A DNA stretch of 64,000 bases, taken from Gallaecimonas pentaromativorans (GTDB lineage: Bacteria > Pseudomonadota > Gammaproteobacteria > Enterobacterales > Gallaecimonadaceae). The notes beneath the pieces are model-generated. The model had not been told where the DNA came from. It worked only from the letters and a program-made list of their open reading frames with translations, and made no database searches. The stretch is from contig NZ_RJUL01000005.1 of the NCBI RefSeq assembly GCF_003751625.1, positions 62,001 to 126,000 on the forward strand, in the 5' to 3' direction. The translations under genes were made by a program, and so were the position numbers. Positions 1 through 9,453 of this stretch are shown piece by piece (within the stretch, counting starts at the first letter, position 1; the number at the start of each line of letters is the position of its first letter).

Positions 1-1
1 C

Positions 2-661
2 ATGACCATCGCCGTGCACAAGGCGGCGGCCAGCATCCTTTATGAAGGCATCTCCACCACGGAGGTGGAGCGCTTTATCAACCAGGCCCACCAGAAGGTA
101 GGGGCCAGCGGCTCCTACTTTTGCATCGTGCTCTTTGGCAAAGCCACCTCCTTCCCCCATGGGGTGAAAGATCCGCAGCTGCTGAAAAAGGGCGACTTGG
201 TATTGATTGATACCGGCTGCAAGGTCAAAGGCTACCTCTCTGACATCACCCGCACCTACGGCTTTGGTGATGTTGGCGACAAAGCCCGCGCCATTTGGGC
301 CTCGGAGAAAAAAGCGCAGCTCGCCGCCTTTGCCGCCGCACAAGTGGGCCAGCCCTGTGGCGATGTCGACGCCGCCGCCCGCGCCTCCTTGGTTGAAGAC
401 GGCCTGGGGCCAGACTACAACCTGCCAGGCTTGCCGCACCGCACCGGCCATGGCCTGGGTATGGACATTCACGAATGGCCCTATCTGGTCAAAGACAATC
501 CGCTGCCCCTGGCACCGGGCATGGTGTTTTCCAACGAGCCGATGATTGTGCTGCCCGGCGAATTCGGGGTGCGCTTGGAAGACCATTTCTACATGACAGA
601 GCAAGGCCCGCGCTGGTTCACCGAGCCCGCCAACAGCATCGACAGCCCCTTCGGGCCTTAA
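2..661 (+). CDS. M24 family Xaa-Pro peptidase, 5'-truncated by window edge
   Basis: C-terminal 219 residues of a creatinase/aminopeptidase-P-fold (M24) metallopeptidase, which removes N-terminal residues preceding proline or handles similar dipeptides in the cytoplasm. The five metal ligands of the family can be placed: Asp in LIDTG, Asp in SDITRTY, His in HRTGHGLGMDIHEWP, Glu in NEPM and Glu in LEDHFY. M24 Xaa-Pro peptidases are normally about 400-440 residues, so the N-terminal domain lies upstream of the window. The ATG at position 2 is an internal Met, not a likely start. A strong terminator follows the stop at once. Subfamily (PepP, PepQ or other) cannot be settled from this half. Confidence 0.9.
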   Translation: MTIAVHKAAASILYEGISTTEVERFINQAHQKVGASGSYFCIVLFGKATSFPHGVKDPQLLKKGDLVLIDTGCKVKGYLSDITRTYGFGDVGDKARAIWASEKKAQLAAFAAAQVGQPCGDVDAAARASLVEDGLGPDYNLPGLPHRTGHGLGMDIHEWPYLVKDNPLPLAPGMVFSNEPMIVLPGEFGVRLEDHFYMTEQGPRWFTEPANSIDSPFGP

Positions 662-662
662 T

Positions 663-691
663 AAAAAAGCCGGCAAATCGCCGGCTTTTTT
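663..691 (+). terminator. Rho-independent terminator after M24 peptidase
   Basis: A6, stem GCCGGC, loop AAATC, stem GCCGGC, then T6. The A and T tracts make it potentially bidirectional. It separates the peptidase from the CRISPR-Cas module. Confidence 0.9.
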
Positions 692-765
692 ATATCTGGT
701 CGTTGCCAAGTTTTTTCATCAAAGGGCATAGTAGGGCGGTGTTTTAATTAAAAGCCTAGTCGTGC

Positions 766-1620
766 ATGGATGCCGTTAATGCCCAAGGCAGCGCCAATCA
801 GCGTTGCTGGCTCATCGAGCTTTTCGCCTTTTGGGAAGGCCGGGTCACCACCGGCCATGTGAGCCACTTCTTTGCCATTGGTCGCCAGCAGGCCAGCAAG
901 GAATTGGCCAGTTACCGCGCCCGCTATCCCCACCAGCTTGCCTACAGCGCCTCGGCCAAAGGCTATGTACCCACGCAAGGGTTCAAACCCACGCTCCTTA
1001 GCGGCGATGTGGGGGAATACCTTGACTGGGTAACCGCCCAGCAGCGCCCAAGCCCGGTGCCCAAGGCGGCCTACCACCTCGAAGCGGGCGCCACCGCCCT
1101 TGCCCCGCGCCGGGTCAGCGCCCAGCTTATTCGCCCGCTGGTCAAGGCCCTTCGCCAGCAGCAACGGCTGGAGGTGGACTACCTTGGCGTTACCAACCCC
1201 AGCCGCGAAGGGCGGGTGATAGTCCCCACCCGTTTTGTCAAAACCGCCCAGCGCTGGCACCTGCGTGCCTGGTGCGAGCAAAGCCAGGGCTATCGCGACT
1301 TTGTGCTAAGCCGCTTTCGTGGCCAGCCCGATCTTTTGGGCCGGCCCTTGGCCCCCTTGCCAGAAGATACGGCCTGGCATACCCACATTACCCTTTGCAT
1401 CAAACCCGACCCGCGCCTGAGCCCCGCCCAGCAAGCCGCCCTGGCCGCCGACTACGGCATGGAAAACGGTGAGCTTTTGCTGCAAAGCCGCGCTGCCTTG
1501 GCCAACTACCTGTTACTGGACATGCACATCCACACCAAGATGCTCGACGGCAACCCCGCCGCCCAACAGCTTATTCTCGCCAATATCGACAAAATCAAAC
1601 CCTGGCTCTTTGGCGGCTGA
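766..1620 (+). CDS. WYL-domain transcriptional regulator of BrxR/CapW type, next to the cas operon
   Basis: A 284-residue protein with an N-terminal winged helix (about residues 12-75; the stretch FAIGRQQASKELASY looks like the recognition region), a central WYL domain (about 115-185, VDYLGVTNPSREGRVIVPTRFV) and a C-terminal WCX-like part. Family knowledge: BrxR/CapW proteins repress phage-defence operons and respond to a ligand through WYL. Here it is the first gene of the I-F module, same strand, 90 bp before cas1, so local control of cas genes is the obvious inference. The ATG has no clear Shine-Dalgarno; a perfect 12-bp palindrome (TTTTAATTAAAA, 742-753) lies just upstream and could be promoter or operator. 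Function as repressor or activator is not shown by sequence. Confidence 0.8.
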   Translation: MDAVNAQGSANQRCWLIELFAFWEGRVTTGHVSHFFAIGRQQASKELASYRARYPHQLAYSASAKGYVPTQGFKPTLLSGDVGEYLDWVTAQQRPSPVPKAAYHLEAGATALAPRRVSAQLIRPLVKALRQQQRLEVDYLGVTNPSREGRVIVPTRFVKTAQRWHLRAWCEQSQGYRDFVLSRFRGQPDLLGRPLAPLPEDTAWHTHITLCIKPDPRLSPAQQAALAADYGMENGELLLQSRAALANYLLLDMHIHTKMLDGNPAAQQLILANIDKIKPWLFGG

Positions 1621-1642
1621 CATGTCGCCTCAGGCGACATGT
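1620..1642. promoter_or_regulatory. 23-bp perfect dyad between WYL gene and cas1
   Basis: Arms ACATGTCGCC and GGCGACATGT around a central TCA. It starts in the WYL stop codon and lies about 70 bp before the cas1 start. No T-tract follows, so a terminator is less likely than an operator; the WYL regulator is the nearest candidate ligand protein. Possible weak promoter elements TTGGCA (1657) and TAAGGT (1679) lie downstream of it. Confidence 0.55.
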
Positions 1643-1710
1643 GAAAAACCACAGTGTTGGCAAGAAGTTAGGAGAGGGTAAGGTGCAGTGACACAGCGGG
1701 AGATGCTTTG

Positions 1711-2697
1711 ATGCAAGATTTTACACCGTCGGACATGAAGACCATTTTGCATTCAAAAAGGGCCAACCTTTATTACCTGCAACACTGCCGGGTATTGGTC
1801 AATCGTGGCCGGGTGGAATACGTCACCGGTGAAGGCCAGCGTCAACTCTATTGGAATATTCCTATCGCCAATACCACAACGGTGTTGTTAGGTACCGGCA
1901 CCTCGGTCACACAAGCTGCGATGCGCGAGCTGGCTAAAGCTGGCGTGATGGTCGGTTTCTGTGGCGGTGGGGGTACACCGCTGTTTAGCGGCACGGAAAT
2001 GGGCATGGATGTGGCGTGGTTCTCACCGCAAAGCGAGTACCGGCCCACCGAATACCTACAAGCCTGGGTACGGTTTTGGTTCAACGACGCACTGCGTTTG
2101 CAAGCGGCCAAAAACGTGCAGTTAGCACGAATTAACAGGTTGAAAACACAGTGGTTGAGGTTGAGGGATAAGGCGCTGCACAGTGCGGGCTTTAAGCTGG
2201 ATAAAGCGCCGTTGGAACAGGCCCTGGCTAAGGCGCAAGCCGATGTGCTCAAGGCTCAGGACCACACCACCTTACTGACCGAAGAAGCGCGGCTGACCAA
2301 ACTGCTCTTCAAACTTGCCGCCCAAGCCACCGGCTATGGCGATTTTGTGCGAGCCAAAAACGGCACCGGTGCCGACCCTGCCAACCGCTTTCTTGATCAC
2401 GGCAACTACCTGGCTTACGGCTTGGGCGCAACGGCCTGTTGGGTGCTGGGCCTGCCCCATGGGCTGGCGGTGCTGCACGGCAAAACCCGGCGTGGTGGCT
2501 TGGTATTTGATGTGGCCGATCTGGTTAAAGACGCCACCATTTTGCCCTTGGCCTTTATCAGTGCCATGCAAGGGGACGACGAACAGCAGTTTCGCCAGCG
2601 CTGTATCGAGAGCCTGACCCAGAGCGAAGCGCTGGATTTCATGATTGATCATCTCAAGGAAACGGCTACCACCTTGGGGCAGGAAGCGGCCTTATGA
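1711..2697 (+). CDS. cas1f: CRISPR-associated integrase Cas1, subtype I-F
   Basis: A 328-residue Cas1, the metal-dependent integrase that inserts new spacers with Cas2. The N-terminus (DFTPSDMKTILHSKRANLYYLQHCRVLV) is typical of subtype I-F, and the length matches the family. The start is the ATG at 1711, 8 bases after GGGAG, in preference to the overlapping TTG at 1708. The stop overlaps the cas2-3 start as ATGA, so the two are translationally coupled, in keeping with the Cas1-Cas2/3 adaptation complex of I-F systems. Confidence 0.95.
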   Translation: MQDFTPSDMKTILHSKRANLYYLQHCRVLVNRGRVEYVTGEGQRQLYWNIPIANTTTVLLGTGTSVTQAAMRELAKAGVMVGFCGGGGTPLFSGTEMGMDVAWFSPQSEYRPTEYLQAWVRFWFNDALRLQAAKNVQLARINRLKTQWLRLRDKALHSAGFKLDKAPLEQALAKAQADVLKAQDHTTLLTEEARLTKLLFKLAAQATGYGDFVRAKNGTGADPANRFLDHGNYLAYGLGATACWVLGLPHGLAVLHGKTRRGGLVFDVADLVKDATILPLAFISAMQGDDEQQFRQRCIESLTQSEALDFMIDHLKETATTLGQEAAL

Positions 2698-5600
2698 ACG
2701 TGTTGCTGATCGCGCAATGTGACAAAAGAGCCTTGGCCGAGAGCCGCCGTATTCTCGACCAGTTCGCCGAGCGCCGAGGTAGCCGCACCTGGCAAACCAG
2801 CATTACCCAAGCCGGGCTTGATACCTTAAGAAAATTGCTGCGAAAAACCGCCAGGCGAAATACTGCCGTGGCCTGCCATTGGATCCGTGGCCACGACCAC
2901 AGCGAATTGGTTTGGATAGTGGGCGATGCCGGGCGCTTTAACGAGCAGGGCGCGGTACCTACCAACATCACCCGCCGCGATGTGTTGCGCTCAGATGACG
3001 AGAACGACTGGCACTGCGGCCAGGCGATTTACCTACTGTCGGCCATGGCCGCCTTGATGCATGACCTGGGTAAAGCTTGCCTGGCGTTTCAGCGCCGCCT
3101 TAAAGGCGAATTGAGCGAGCGAAATCGCTATCGCCATGAGTGGATATCGCTGCGTCTTTTTCAGGCCTTTGTCGGCACCGATAGCGACGAGCAGTGGCTG
3201 CAAAGGCTGCTAGAACCCTCGCCAGAGGACAATGCCCGCTGGCTTGCCAATCTGCAAAAAGACGGCTTAGACAGCCACTGCGATCGGCCTTTTTCCAAGA
3301 TGCCGCCCCTGGCCAGCGCCATTGGCTGGCTGATCTTAAGCCACCACCGGCTGTCGGCTTACCCTGTCTTCGGCGAACATAACCAGCAACAGCCCTATGG
3401 CCGCAAAGACGACCATCTTCAGGCCCAGCACCTTCAGCAGCTACTCAGTAAAATCGACGCCCGCTGGAATGAGATTGTCGAGCCCGCAGCGGCCAAAGCG
3501 CTGCAAAGCTACTGGCATTTTGATGGCGAACTGCCGGTTACAACCCCGCTTTGGCAAAAACAAGCTGCCCGAATCGCCAAGCGCCTGCAACTGGCCCAGC
3601 AGCAACAAAGCCCGCAGCGCTGGCTTGATAGCCCTTACATCATGCATCTTTCCCGGCTCTGCTTGATGCTGGCCGATCATTACTATTCCTCGCTGGGGGT
3701 CGTCACCCATAGCGCCGATAAAAGCCGCTGCCGGGACCCGCGTCGCCTCTCGGCGTTGCCCGGCTACCGGCTTTACGCCAATACCCTAAGGGCAACGGGC
3801 GAGCTCAATCAGCCACTGGACGAGCACCTGCTGGGGGTCTGTGCCCAAGCCGGGATAGTTAGCCATGCACTGGCAGGCGTTGAGCGCCACTTGCCAGCAC
3901 TGGCTCGGCACAAAGGGCTTCGAAAACGCAGCCAGAACCCGCGCTTTCGCTGGCAAGACAAAGCGGCAGACATGGCGCTGTCTCTTCGGGAACGCTCGGT
4001 GCGGCAGGGGCTTTTTGTGGTGAATATGGCCTCCACCGGCTGCGGTAAAACCCTGGCCAATGGCCGTATCGCCTATGCCCTGGCTGACCCTTTGCGCGGC
4101 GCCCGCTTTACCGTTGCCTTGGGGCTTAGAACCCTCACCTTGCAAACCGGCCAGGCCCTGCGAGAGCGTTTGCAACTTGGCGAACATGAACTCGCCGTAC
4201 TGGTTGGCGGCCAAGCACATCGCGATTTACAAGAGCACTACCAGCACCAGGCCGAGCAACACGGCTCTGCTTCTGCGGCATCGTTATCAGAGCCGCAGGA
4301 CCATCTGTATTTTGAAGGCAATGGCCAAACCCATCCCCTATTAACGCGATTGATGCTTGAAGGGCGTAGCCGCCAATTACTGGATGCCCCGCTCTTGGTA
4401 TGCACCATCGACCACCTGATGCCTGCCACTGAAAGCTTGCGCGGTGGCCACCATATTTTGCCGATGCTGCGGCTACTCAGTAGCGACCTTATCCTCGATG
4501 AGCCGGACGACTTTGATTTAGCCGATTGCCATGCGTTGACCCGCCTGGTGTATTGGACCGGCCTTTTGGGGCGGCGGGTGATTTTATCTTCTGCCACCTT
4601 GCCCCCTGCCTTGGTAGAAGGGTTGTTCAATGCCTACCTGAAGGGGCGCGAGGCCTACCAGCAATACCGGGGCGAGCCGGGCACGCCGCTTGATGTTTGC
4701 TGCGCCTGGGTTGATGAGCACCGCACCCAGCATAACGACTGCCCGGCCCTTGAAGATTTTGCTAAAGCCCATCACAGCTTTGCCAGCAAACGCTACCGGC
4801 AACTGGCAGAAGACGAGGCCCGGCGCCTTGGAGCATTAGTTGCCTTGCCACCGGCACCGGTCGCTCGGGATAAAGCCGGTGAGATGCTGGCGCCGTTACT
4901 TCTTGAACACATGCAAAAGCTGCATGTCGCCCACGGCCAGCCAGACCCTAAAAGCGAAAAAAACGTCAGCTTCGGGCTTATTCGCATGGCCAATATCGAG
5001 CCACTGATTGAGGTTGCCTTGGCCCTTTTTGCTGCCGATTTGCCTGCCGGTTGGCGCTTGCATTTGTGCGTGTATCACTCGCAGTTTCCGCTTTTTCTGC
5101 GCTCGGCCATCGAGCACCGGCTGGACTCTGCCCTTAACCGGCGTGACCCGGATGCGGTATTGGCGTTAGCGGATATACGCCAGCGGCTCGACAACCACCC
5201 CGAGCCGCAGCAGCTGTTTGTGGTGCTAGGCAGCCCGGTTACCGAAGTAGGCCGCGACCACGACTACGACTGGGCCATTGCCGAGCCCTCTTCCATGCGC
5301 TCGCTTATTCAGCTGGCCGGGCGCATCCGCCGCCATCGGCCAGGGGCCGCCAAGGCAGCTAACCTGCTTATTCTCGACACCAACATTAAACACCTGGCCG
5401 AGCCGCGCGAGCCTGCGTTTTGCCGGCCCGGATACGAATCGCTTGGGCATCGCCTGCACGCACATCGCCTCGGCACCATTTTGCAGCCTGGCCAATACCG
5501 CGTTATTGATGCCCGGCCGAGGCTATTGGAGCCTGCGCCATTAAACCCCAGTGGCCAGTTGGTGGATTTAGAGCACCAGCGCATTCGCGATGTGATGCAC

Positions 5601-6065
5601 CCAAACCTCAGCATGCCTTTGGTGACGCCTGGCCGCCGAGGGGCTAGCACCCCGGTAGTGTCGCCGCTGGGCGCATACAGTTGCTGGGCCATTCCCCACA
5701 TCGGTTTAACCGGGGTGCTGCCCCAGCGCTTTCCCTTTCGTGAAGACAACCGGCGTTATCGCGACTTGGTGTTTTTAGCCGATGACGACCAGCAGCAATT
5801 GCTTTGTTACGAATTCATGCCCAAGGAACGGCAAACCATTCCCGTCGATAACAGCCTGCTCACCTACGACGACCACAGTATTTTCAGTGGCCAGGGGGTC
5901 AGCCCTTGGGCCGAAACCGATCTGCTGGTGGCCCTTACCACCTTGGCAACGGCCTTGGATATGCCACTGGAGAATTGTGCCAAACGCTTTGCCACGGTGC
6001 GCCTGCCAGACAACGAACGAGGCTGGCACTTTCACCCGGTGTTGGGATTTAGGAAACGGAGGTAA
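2694..6065 (+). CDS. cas3f: Cas2-Cas3 fusion nuclease-helicase, subtype I-F
   Basis: An 1123-residue fusion specific to I-F. Residues 1-95 are a Cas2 domain (MNVLLIAQCDKRAL onward), followed by the HD nuclease (LMHDLGKACLAF near residue 123), then an SF2 helicase: Walker A STGCGKT near 443, Walker B variant DEPD near 602, SSATLP motif III, and motif VI QLAGRIRRHR near 871. The C-terminal accessory domain is present. Known role: recruited by target-bound Cascade to nick, unwind and degrade DNA; the Cas2 part joins Cas1 for spacer acquisition. All key motifs look intact, so an active enzyme is expected. Confidence 0.96.
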   Translation: MNVLLIAQCDKRALAESRRILDQFAERRGSRTWQTSITQAGLDTLRKLLRKTARRNTAVACHWIRGHDHSELVWIVGDAGRFNEQGAVPTNITRRDVLRSDDENDWHCGQAIYLLSAMAALMHDLGKACLAFQRRLKGELSERNRYRHEWISLRLFQAFVGTDSDEQWLQRLLEPSPEDNARWLANLQKDGLDSHCDRPFSKMPPLASAIGWLILSHHRLSAYPVFGEHNQQQPYGRKDDHLQAQHLQQLLSKIDARWNEIVEPAAAKALQSYWHFDGELPVTTPLWQKQAARIAKRLQLAQQQQSPQRWLDSPYIMHLSRLCLMLADHYYSSLGVVTHSADKSRCRDPRRLSALPGYRLYANTLRATGELNQPLDEHLLGVCAQAGIVSHALAGVERHLPALARHKGLRKRSQNPRFRWQDKAADMALSLRERSVRQGLFVVNMASTGCGKTLANGRIAYALADPLRGARFTVALGLRTLTLQTGQALRERLQLGEHELAVLVGGQAHRDLQEHYQHQAEQHGSASAASLSEPQDHLYFEGNGQTHPLLTRLMLEGRSRQLLDAPLLVCTIDHLMPATESLRGGHHILPMLRLLSSDLILDEPDDFDLADCHALTRLVYWTGLLGRRVILSSATLPPALVEGLFNAYLKGREAYQQYRGEPGTPLDVCCAWVDEHRTQHNDCPALEDFAKAHHSFASKRYRQLAEDEARRLGALVALPPAPVARDKAGEMLAPLLLEHMQKLHVAHGQPDPKSEKNVSFGLIRMANIEPLIEVALALFAADLPAGWRLHLCVYHSQFPLFLRSAIEHRLDSALNRRDPDAVLALADIRQRLDNHPEPQQLFVVLGSPVTEVGRDHDYDWAIAEPSSMRSLIQLAGRIRRHRPGAAKAANLLILDTNIKHLAEPREPAFCRPGYESLGHRLHAHRLGTILQPGQYRVIDARPRLLEPAPLNPSGQLVDLEHQRIRDVMHPNLSMPLVTPGRRGASTPVVSPLGAYSCWAIPHIGLTGVLPQRFPFREDNRRYRDLVFLADDDQQQLLCYEFMPKERQTIPVDNSLLTYDDHSIFSGQGVSPWAETDLLVALTTLATALDMPLENCAKRFATVRLPDNERGWHFHPVLGFRKRR

Positions 6066-6069
6066 AAGG

Positions 6070-6111
6070 ATGAAAAACAGCAATATCTTAGGGAGGCCTA
6101 TTTATGGCTGA
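6070..6111 (+). CDS. 13-residue leader ORF overlapping csy1 start
   Basis: An ATG preceded by GGAGG and AAAAGG opens a 13-codon frame (MKNSNILGRPIYG) whose TGA lies in codons 2-3 of csy1 (ATGGCTGA overlap). It begins 4 bases after the cas2-3 stop. The csy1 Shine-Dalgarno GGGAGG (6091-6096) sits inside it, so translating this mini-ORF could couple or tune the interference genes relative to cas1/cas2-3. That it is translated is inference from its ribosome binding site and overlap only. Confidence 0.4.
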   Translation: MKNSNILGRPIYG

Positions 6112-7447
6112 CTTAGAAAGCCAATCTCAAAAGCTACGCGCGCTTATCGCCGATTTTATCCAAGGGCGATTGGCTACCAAGCTGGAAAAACTAGCAGCGG
6201 ATGACCCCAAATACGCTCTGCTCACGGCGCAGTATCAATATGACGCCTGGTTGGAAAGTGCTGCCCGCCGGGTAGGGCAAATCCAAAGTGTTACCCACAC
6301 CCTCAAAGCCATTCACCCTGATGCCAAGGGCAGCAATCTTTACGTTAGCCCAGGCACCTTAACAGCCCATCCATTGCTGGGTAGCCATGATTTGGCCGGT
6401 GGCTTTCAAGCCGATGTGGTGGGTAACGCCGCCGCGCTGGATGTGTACAAGTTTTTAAAGCTGACCGACGAGCGTGGCAATACCTTGCTGGAGCTGGCGC
6501 TGGCGGATGATGCTGCCCTCAAGGCGGCGTTAAGCAAAGACGCCACCGAGGCCGAGCAGTGGCTGGCGGCTTTTGCCAGCCTCCTTGGCAGCGATGGCGC
6601 TCTTGCCAGTCACCCACAGGCCAAACAGATTTACTGGTTAACTGGCGAAGACCCCGGTAACGACCTTCACTACCAGGTGTTGGCGCCCCTTTATGCCAGC
6701 TCGCTGGCCCATGAGGTTTTTACTCGTATCAACCAGCACCGCTTTGGCGAAGAGGCCAAAGCGGCGCGTGAGGCGCGCCGCAATGGCCATTTTCACGAAA
6801 CCGGTTATTGCGACTACCCCAACCTGGCGGTGCAAAAACTCGGTGGTACCAAGCCGCAAAATATCAGCCAACTCAACAGTGAGCGTGGTGGTAATAACTA
6901 CCTGTTAGCGTCCCTGCCGCCCAGTTGGGACACCAGCTTGCTCTCGCCGCCTCTCAAAACCGATTCGGTTTTCAAACGCTTTGGTCGGCGCCCGGCTGTG
7001 CGCCAAACCGTCAAAGCCTTGCAGGGGTTTTTAAAGGCCGAACCACCGAAAAACCTGCGCACCCGCGAAACCCGTTTTTCCCTTACCTCAACTTTGGTGG
7101 ATGAGTTGCTGCAATTTGGCGCCGAGTTCTGGGAGCTAAGCCCAGGCTGGAGCCAGCACCCCGACTGCCGCTTGGTGGAAGAAGAGATCTTCTGGCTAGA
7201 CCCCTATCGCGCCAAATCGGACCTCGACTTTGCCGAGCGTCGCCAACAAGCCGATTGGCCACAGCAGATCCGCGAGCGTTTTGCTAATTGGCTTAACGCC
7301 CAGCTCCATAAAGCCGGGCTGCCGGTGGGTGACCCGGAGTTCGCGCAATGGCAAAAGGAGGTCAAGCTCGACGATGACTGGCGCCATTGGCTCAAGCACC
7401 TGCAACAAGAGCTGGATCAGTTACAAAAGGAGTTGAGCCATGACTAA
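6104..7447 (+). CDS. csy1: Csy1 (Cas8f), large subunit of the I-F Cascade
   Basis: A 447-residue Csy1/Cas8f1. In the Csy surveillance complex it pairs with Csy2 at the 5' handle of the crRNA and reads the CC PAM. Recognised by length, position directly after cas2-3, and the N-terminal helical start (LRALIADFIQGRLATKLEKLAADDPK) seen in the family. Start ATG is 7 bases after GGGAGG. Its 3' end overlaps csy2 by 8 bp, so translation is probably coupled. Confidence 0.93.
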   Translation: MADLESQSQKLRALIADFIQGRLATKLEKLAADDPKYALLTAQYQYDAWLESAARRVGQIQSVTHTLKAIHPDAKGSNLYVSPGTLTAHPLLGSHDLAGGFQADVVGNAAALDVYKFLKLTDERGNTLLELALADDAALKAALSKDATEAEQWLAAFASLLGSDGALASHPQAKQIYWLTGEDPGNDLHYQVLAPLYASSLAHEVFTRINQHRFGEEAKAAREARRNGHFHETGYCDYPNLAVQKLGGTKPQNISQLNSERGGNNYLLASLPPSWDTSLLSPPLKTDSVFKRFGRRPAVRQTVKALQGFLKAEPPKNLRTRETRFSLTSTLVDELLQFGAEFWELSPGWSQHPDCRLVEEEIFWLDPYRAKSDLDFAERRQQADWPQQIRERFANWLNAQLHKAGLPVGDPEFAQWQKEVKLDDDWRHWLKHLQQELDQLQKELSHD

Positions 7448-8411
7448 CTCGCCAGAAACCGGCTTGCTGGTAGTGCCTCGCATCAAGGTACAAAACGCCA
7501 ACTGTATCTCCAGCCCTATGACCTGGGGCTTCCCGGCCATCACTGCCTTTACCGGATTGATGACCGCGCTGGAGCGTAAAACCCATGGCCATATCGGCTT
7601 GCAGTTCTTGAGTGTGGGGGTGATCTGCCATCACTTTGAAGCCCAGGTTACCCAAGGGGGTTATACCCGTGCCTTTCGCCTGACCCGTAACCCCGTGGAT
7701 AAAGACGGCTCAACGGCCGCCATTGTCGAAGAAGGGCGCGCCCACCTGGAGATCACCCTGGTATTTGGGGTAGCGGGGCAGGGCATGGCAGCAGATCCAC
7801 AGCACTATGCCCAGATGGCCCAATACTGCGCCGACACCCTGGCAACCATGCGGGTTGCTGGCGGTAGCGTGCTACCGGCCAAGCCCGGCACCCGTGCTTT
7901 TTATCAAAAACCGCAGCTTGTCAGCCTGGGAGATAGCGCCGAGGCCCGGCATAAAATCTTTCGCACACTGTCGCGCCAATGGCTGCCGGGTTTTGCCCTG
8001 GTTTGCCGTGACGATTTACTGCAAGCGCGGCTGGAGGAGTTGCAACAAACCAACCCAGCGGCTTCGCGCCTTGATGCCTGGCTGGATTTGTCGAGCTTGC
8101 AGATAAAGCCGTTGCAACAGCAAGGCACCGACAAAGTGCAATGGCAAGCGCGGCGCCCGCCCGGCTGGCTGGTACCCATTCCTGTTGGCTTTGGGGCCTT
8201 GTCCGACCCCTATGAACCAGGCCAAGTGGCTAACGCCCGCGACCCACGGGTGCCCTTTCGCTTTGTAGAAAGCCTTTATTCCATTGGCCAGTGGCTGAGT
8301 CCGCACCGGCTGGAGGGGCACCAGCAACTGCTTTGGTACCCCGTCACCCTGCCTGGAGAAGGCCTGTATCGCTGTCTTAACGAATTTACTGTTGAAACCT
8401 CTCACATTTGA
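7440..8411 (+). CDS. csy2: Csy2 (Cas5f), I-F Cascade subunit
   Basis: A 323-residue Csy2/Cas5f1, which binds the 5' end of the crRNA together with Csy1. Family features are the N-terminal [24 protein letters not shown] and the later [12 protein letters not shown]. An internal Shine-Dalgarno within csy1 (AAAAGGAG) precedes the ATG. The gene is in the conserved csy1-csy2-csy3-csy4 order, with no break in frame. Confidence 0.93.
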   Translation: MTNSPETGLLVVPRIKVQNANCISSPMTWGFPAITAFTGLMTALERKTHGHIGLQFLSVGVICHHFEAQVTQGGYTRAFRLTRNPVDKDGSTAAIVEEGRAHLEITLVFGVAGQGMAADPQHYAQMAQYCADTLATMRVAGGSVLPAKPGTRAFYQKPQLVSLGDSAEARHKIFRTLSRQWLPGFALVCRDDLLQARLEELQQTNPAASRLDAWLDLSSLQIKPLQQQGTDKVQWQARRPPGWLVPIPVGFGALSDPYEPGQVANARDPRVPFRFVESLYSIGQWLSPHRLEGHQQLLWYPVTLPGEGLYRCLNEFTVETSHI

Positions 8412-8425
8412 AAAGGAACCTGAAT

Positions 8426-9451
8426 ATGGCAACTGCACCAGTAAAAACCGCTTCGGTATTGGCCTTTGAACGCAAGCTTGACCCCTCCGACGCCCTGATG
8501 TTTGCCGGCAACTGGCATGAGCGCCAGCAAAGCCAGGGCTGGCCAGGTATTAGCGTGGGAACCAAGTCGGTACGCGGCACTATTTCCAACCGCCTTAAGG
8601 CCAAAGAGTTGGACCCGGCCAAACTCGATGCCCAGATAGAAAAACCAAACCTGCAAACCGTTGATGTGGCGGCCTTGCAAGCCACTACCGACACCCTGAA
8701 AGTGGCCTTTACCCTGCGGGTGTTGGCCGGTACCGGGCAGCCCTCTGCCTGTAATGACATCGCTTATCGCGACAAGCTCAAACAAACGGTGGCCGGTTAC
8801 GTGAGTCAGCATGGCTTTGCTGAATTGGCCAGTCGCTACGCCAGTAACCTCGCCAATGGCCGCTTCTTGTGGCGCAACCGCTTTGGCGCCGAGCAAGTGG
8901 AAGTGGTGGTTAGCCATTTGGTCGACGGCCAGCCTCAGCAAAGCTGGACCTTTGATGCCCTCGCCCATTCGCTGCGTGAGTTTGGCAACCACAGCGCCGT
9001 GGCGGAGCTTGCCAAGCTGATTGAACAAGGCTTGGCTGGCGAGCAGCATGTATTGCTGGCCATTAGCGCATATGTGCGCCTTGGCGCCGGGCAAGAAGTG
9101 TTTCCATCCCAAGAGCTTATTCTCGATAAATCCCAGGGCGACCGTAAAAGTAAAACCCTTTACAGCGTCGAGGGTATCGCCGGCATTCACTCGCAGAAAA
9201 TCGGAAATGCCCTTCGCACCATCGACACCTGGTATCCGAGTGAAGCGGGCGAAGATCTAGGCCCTATTGCCGTTGAGCCCTACGGTTCGGTCACCACCGA
9301 AGGCAAAGCCTATCGCCAACCCAAAGCCAAGATGGATTTTTACACCCTGCTTGATAACTGGATCACCGCCGACAAAGAACCCGCGCCCGAGCAGCAGCAT
9401 TTTGTGGTGGCAACGCTGATCCGTGGCGGCGTGTTTGGCAAGGCGGATTAA
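8426..9451 (+). CDS. csy3: Csy3 (Cas7f), backbone subunit of I-F Cascade
   Basis: A 341-residue Csy3/Cas7f1, the subunit that forms the six-copy helical backbone along the crRNA spacer. It shows the family start ([26 protein letters not shown]) and [14 protein letters not shown], plus the late [25 protein letters not shown] segment. The ATG at 8426 has AAAAGGAA upstream and is preferred to the TTG at 8408 in the same frame. The stop is 2 bases before csy4. Confidence 0.94.
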   Translation: MATAPVKTASVLAFERKLDPSDALMFAGNWHERQQSQGWPGISVGTKSVRGTISNRLKAKELDPAKLDAQIEKPNLQTVDVAALQATTDTLKVAFTLRVLAGTGQPSACNDIAYRDKLKQTVAGYVSQHGFAELASRYASNLANGRFLWRNRFGAEQVEVVVSHLVDGQPQQSWTFDALAHSLREFGNHSAVAELAKLIEQGLAGEQHVLLAISAYVRLGAGQEVFPSQELILDKSQGDRKSKTLYSVEGIAGIHSQKIGNALRTIDTWYPSEAGEDLGPIAVEPYGSVTTEGKAYRQPKAKMDFYTLLDNWITADKEPAPEQQHFVVATLIRGGVFGKAD

Positions 9452-9453
9452 CC

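Noticed and set aside
748-1281. 177-codon ORF antisense to the WYL gene
   Set aside because: Shadow frame of a GC-rich gene; no family features, and the plus-strand WYL protein is clear.
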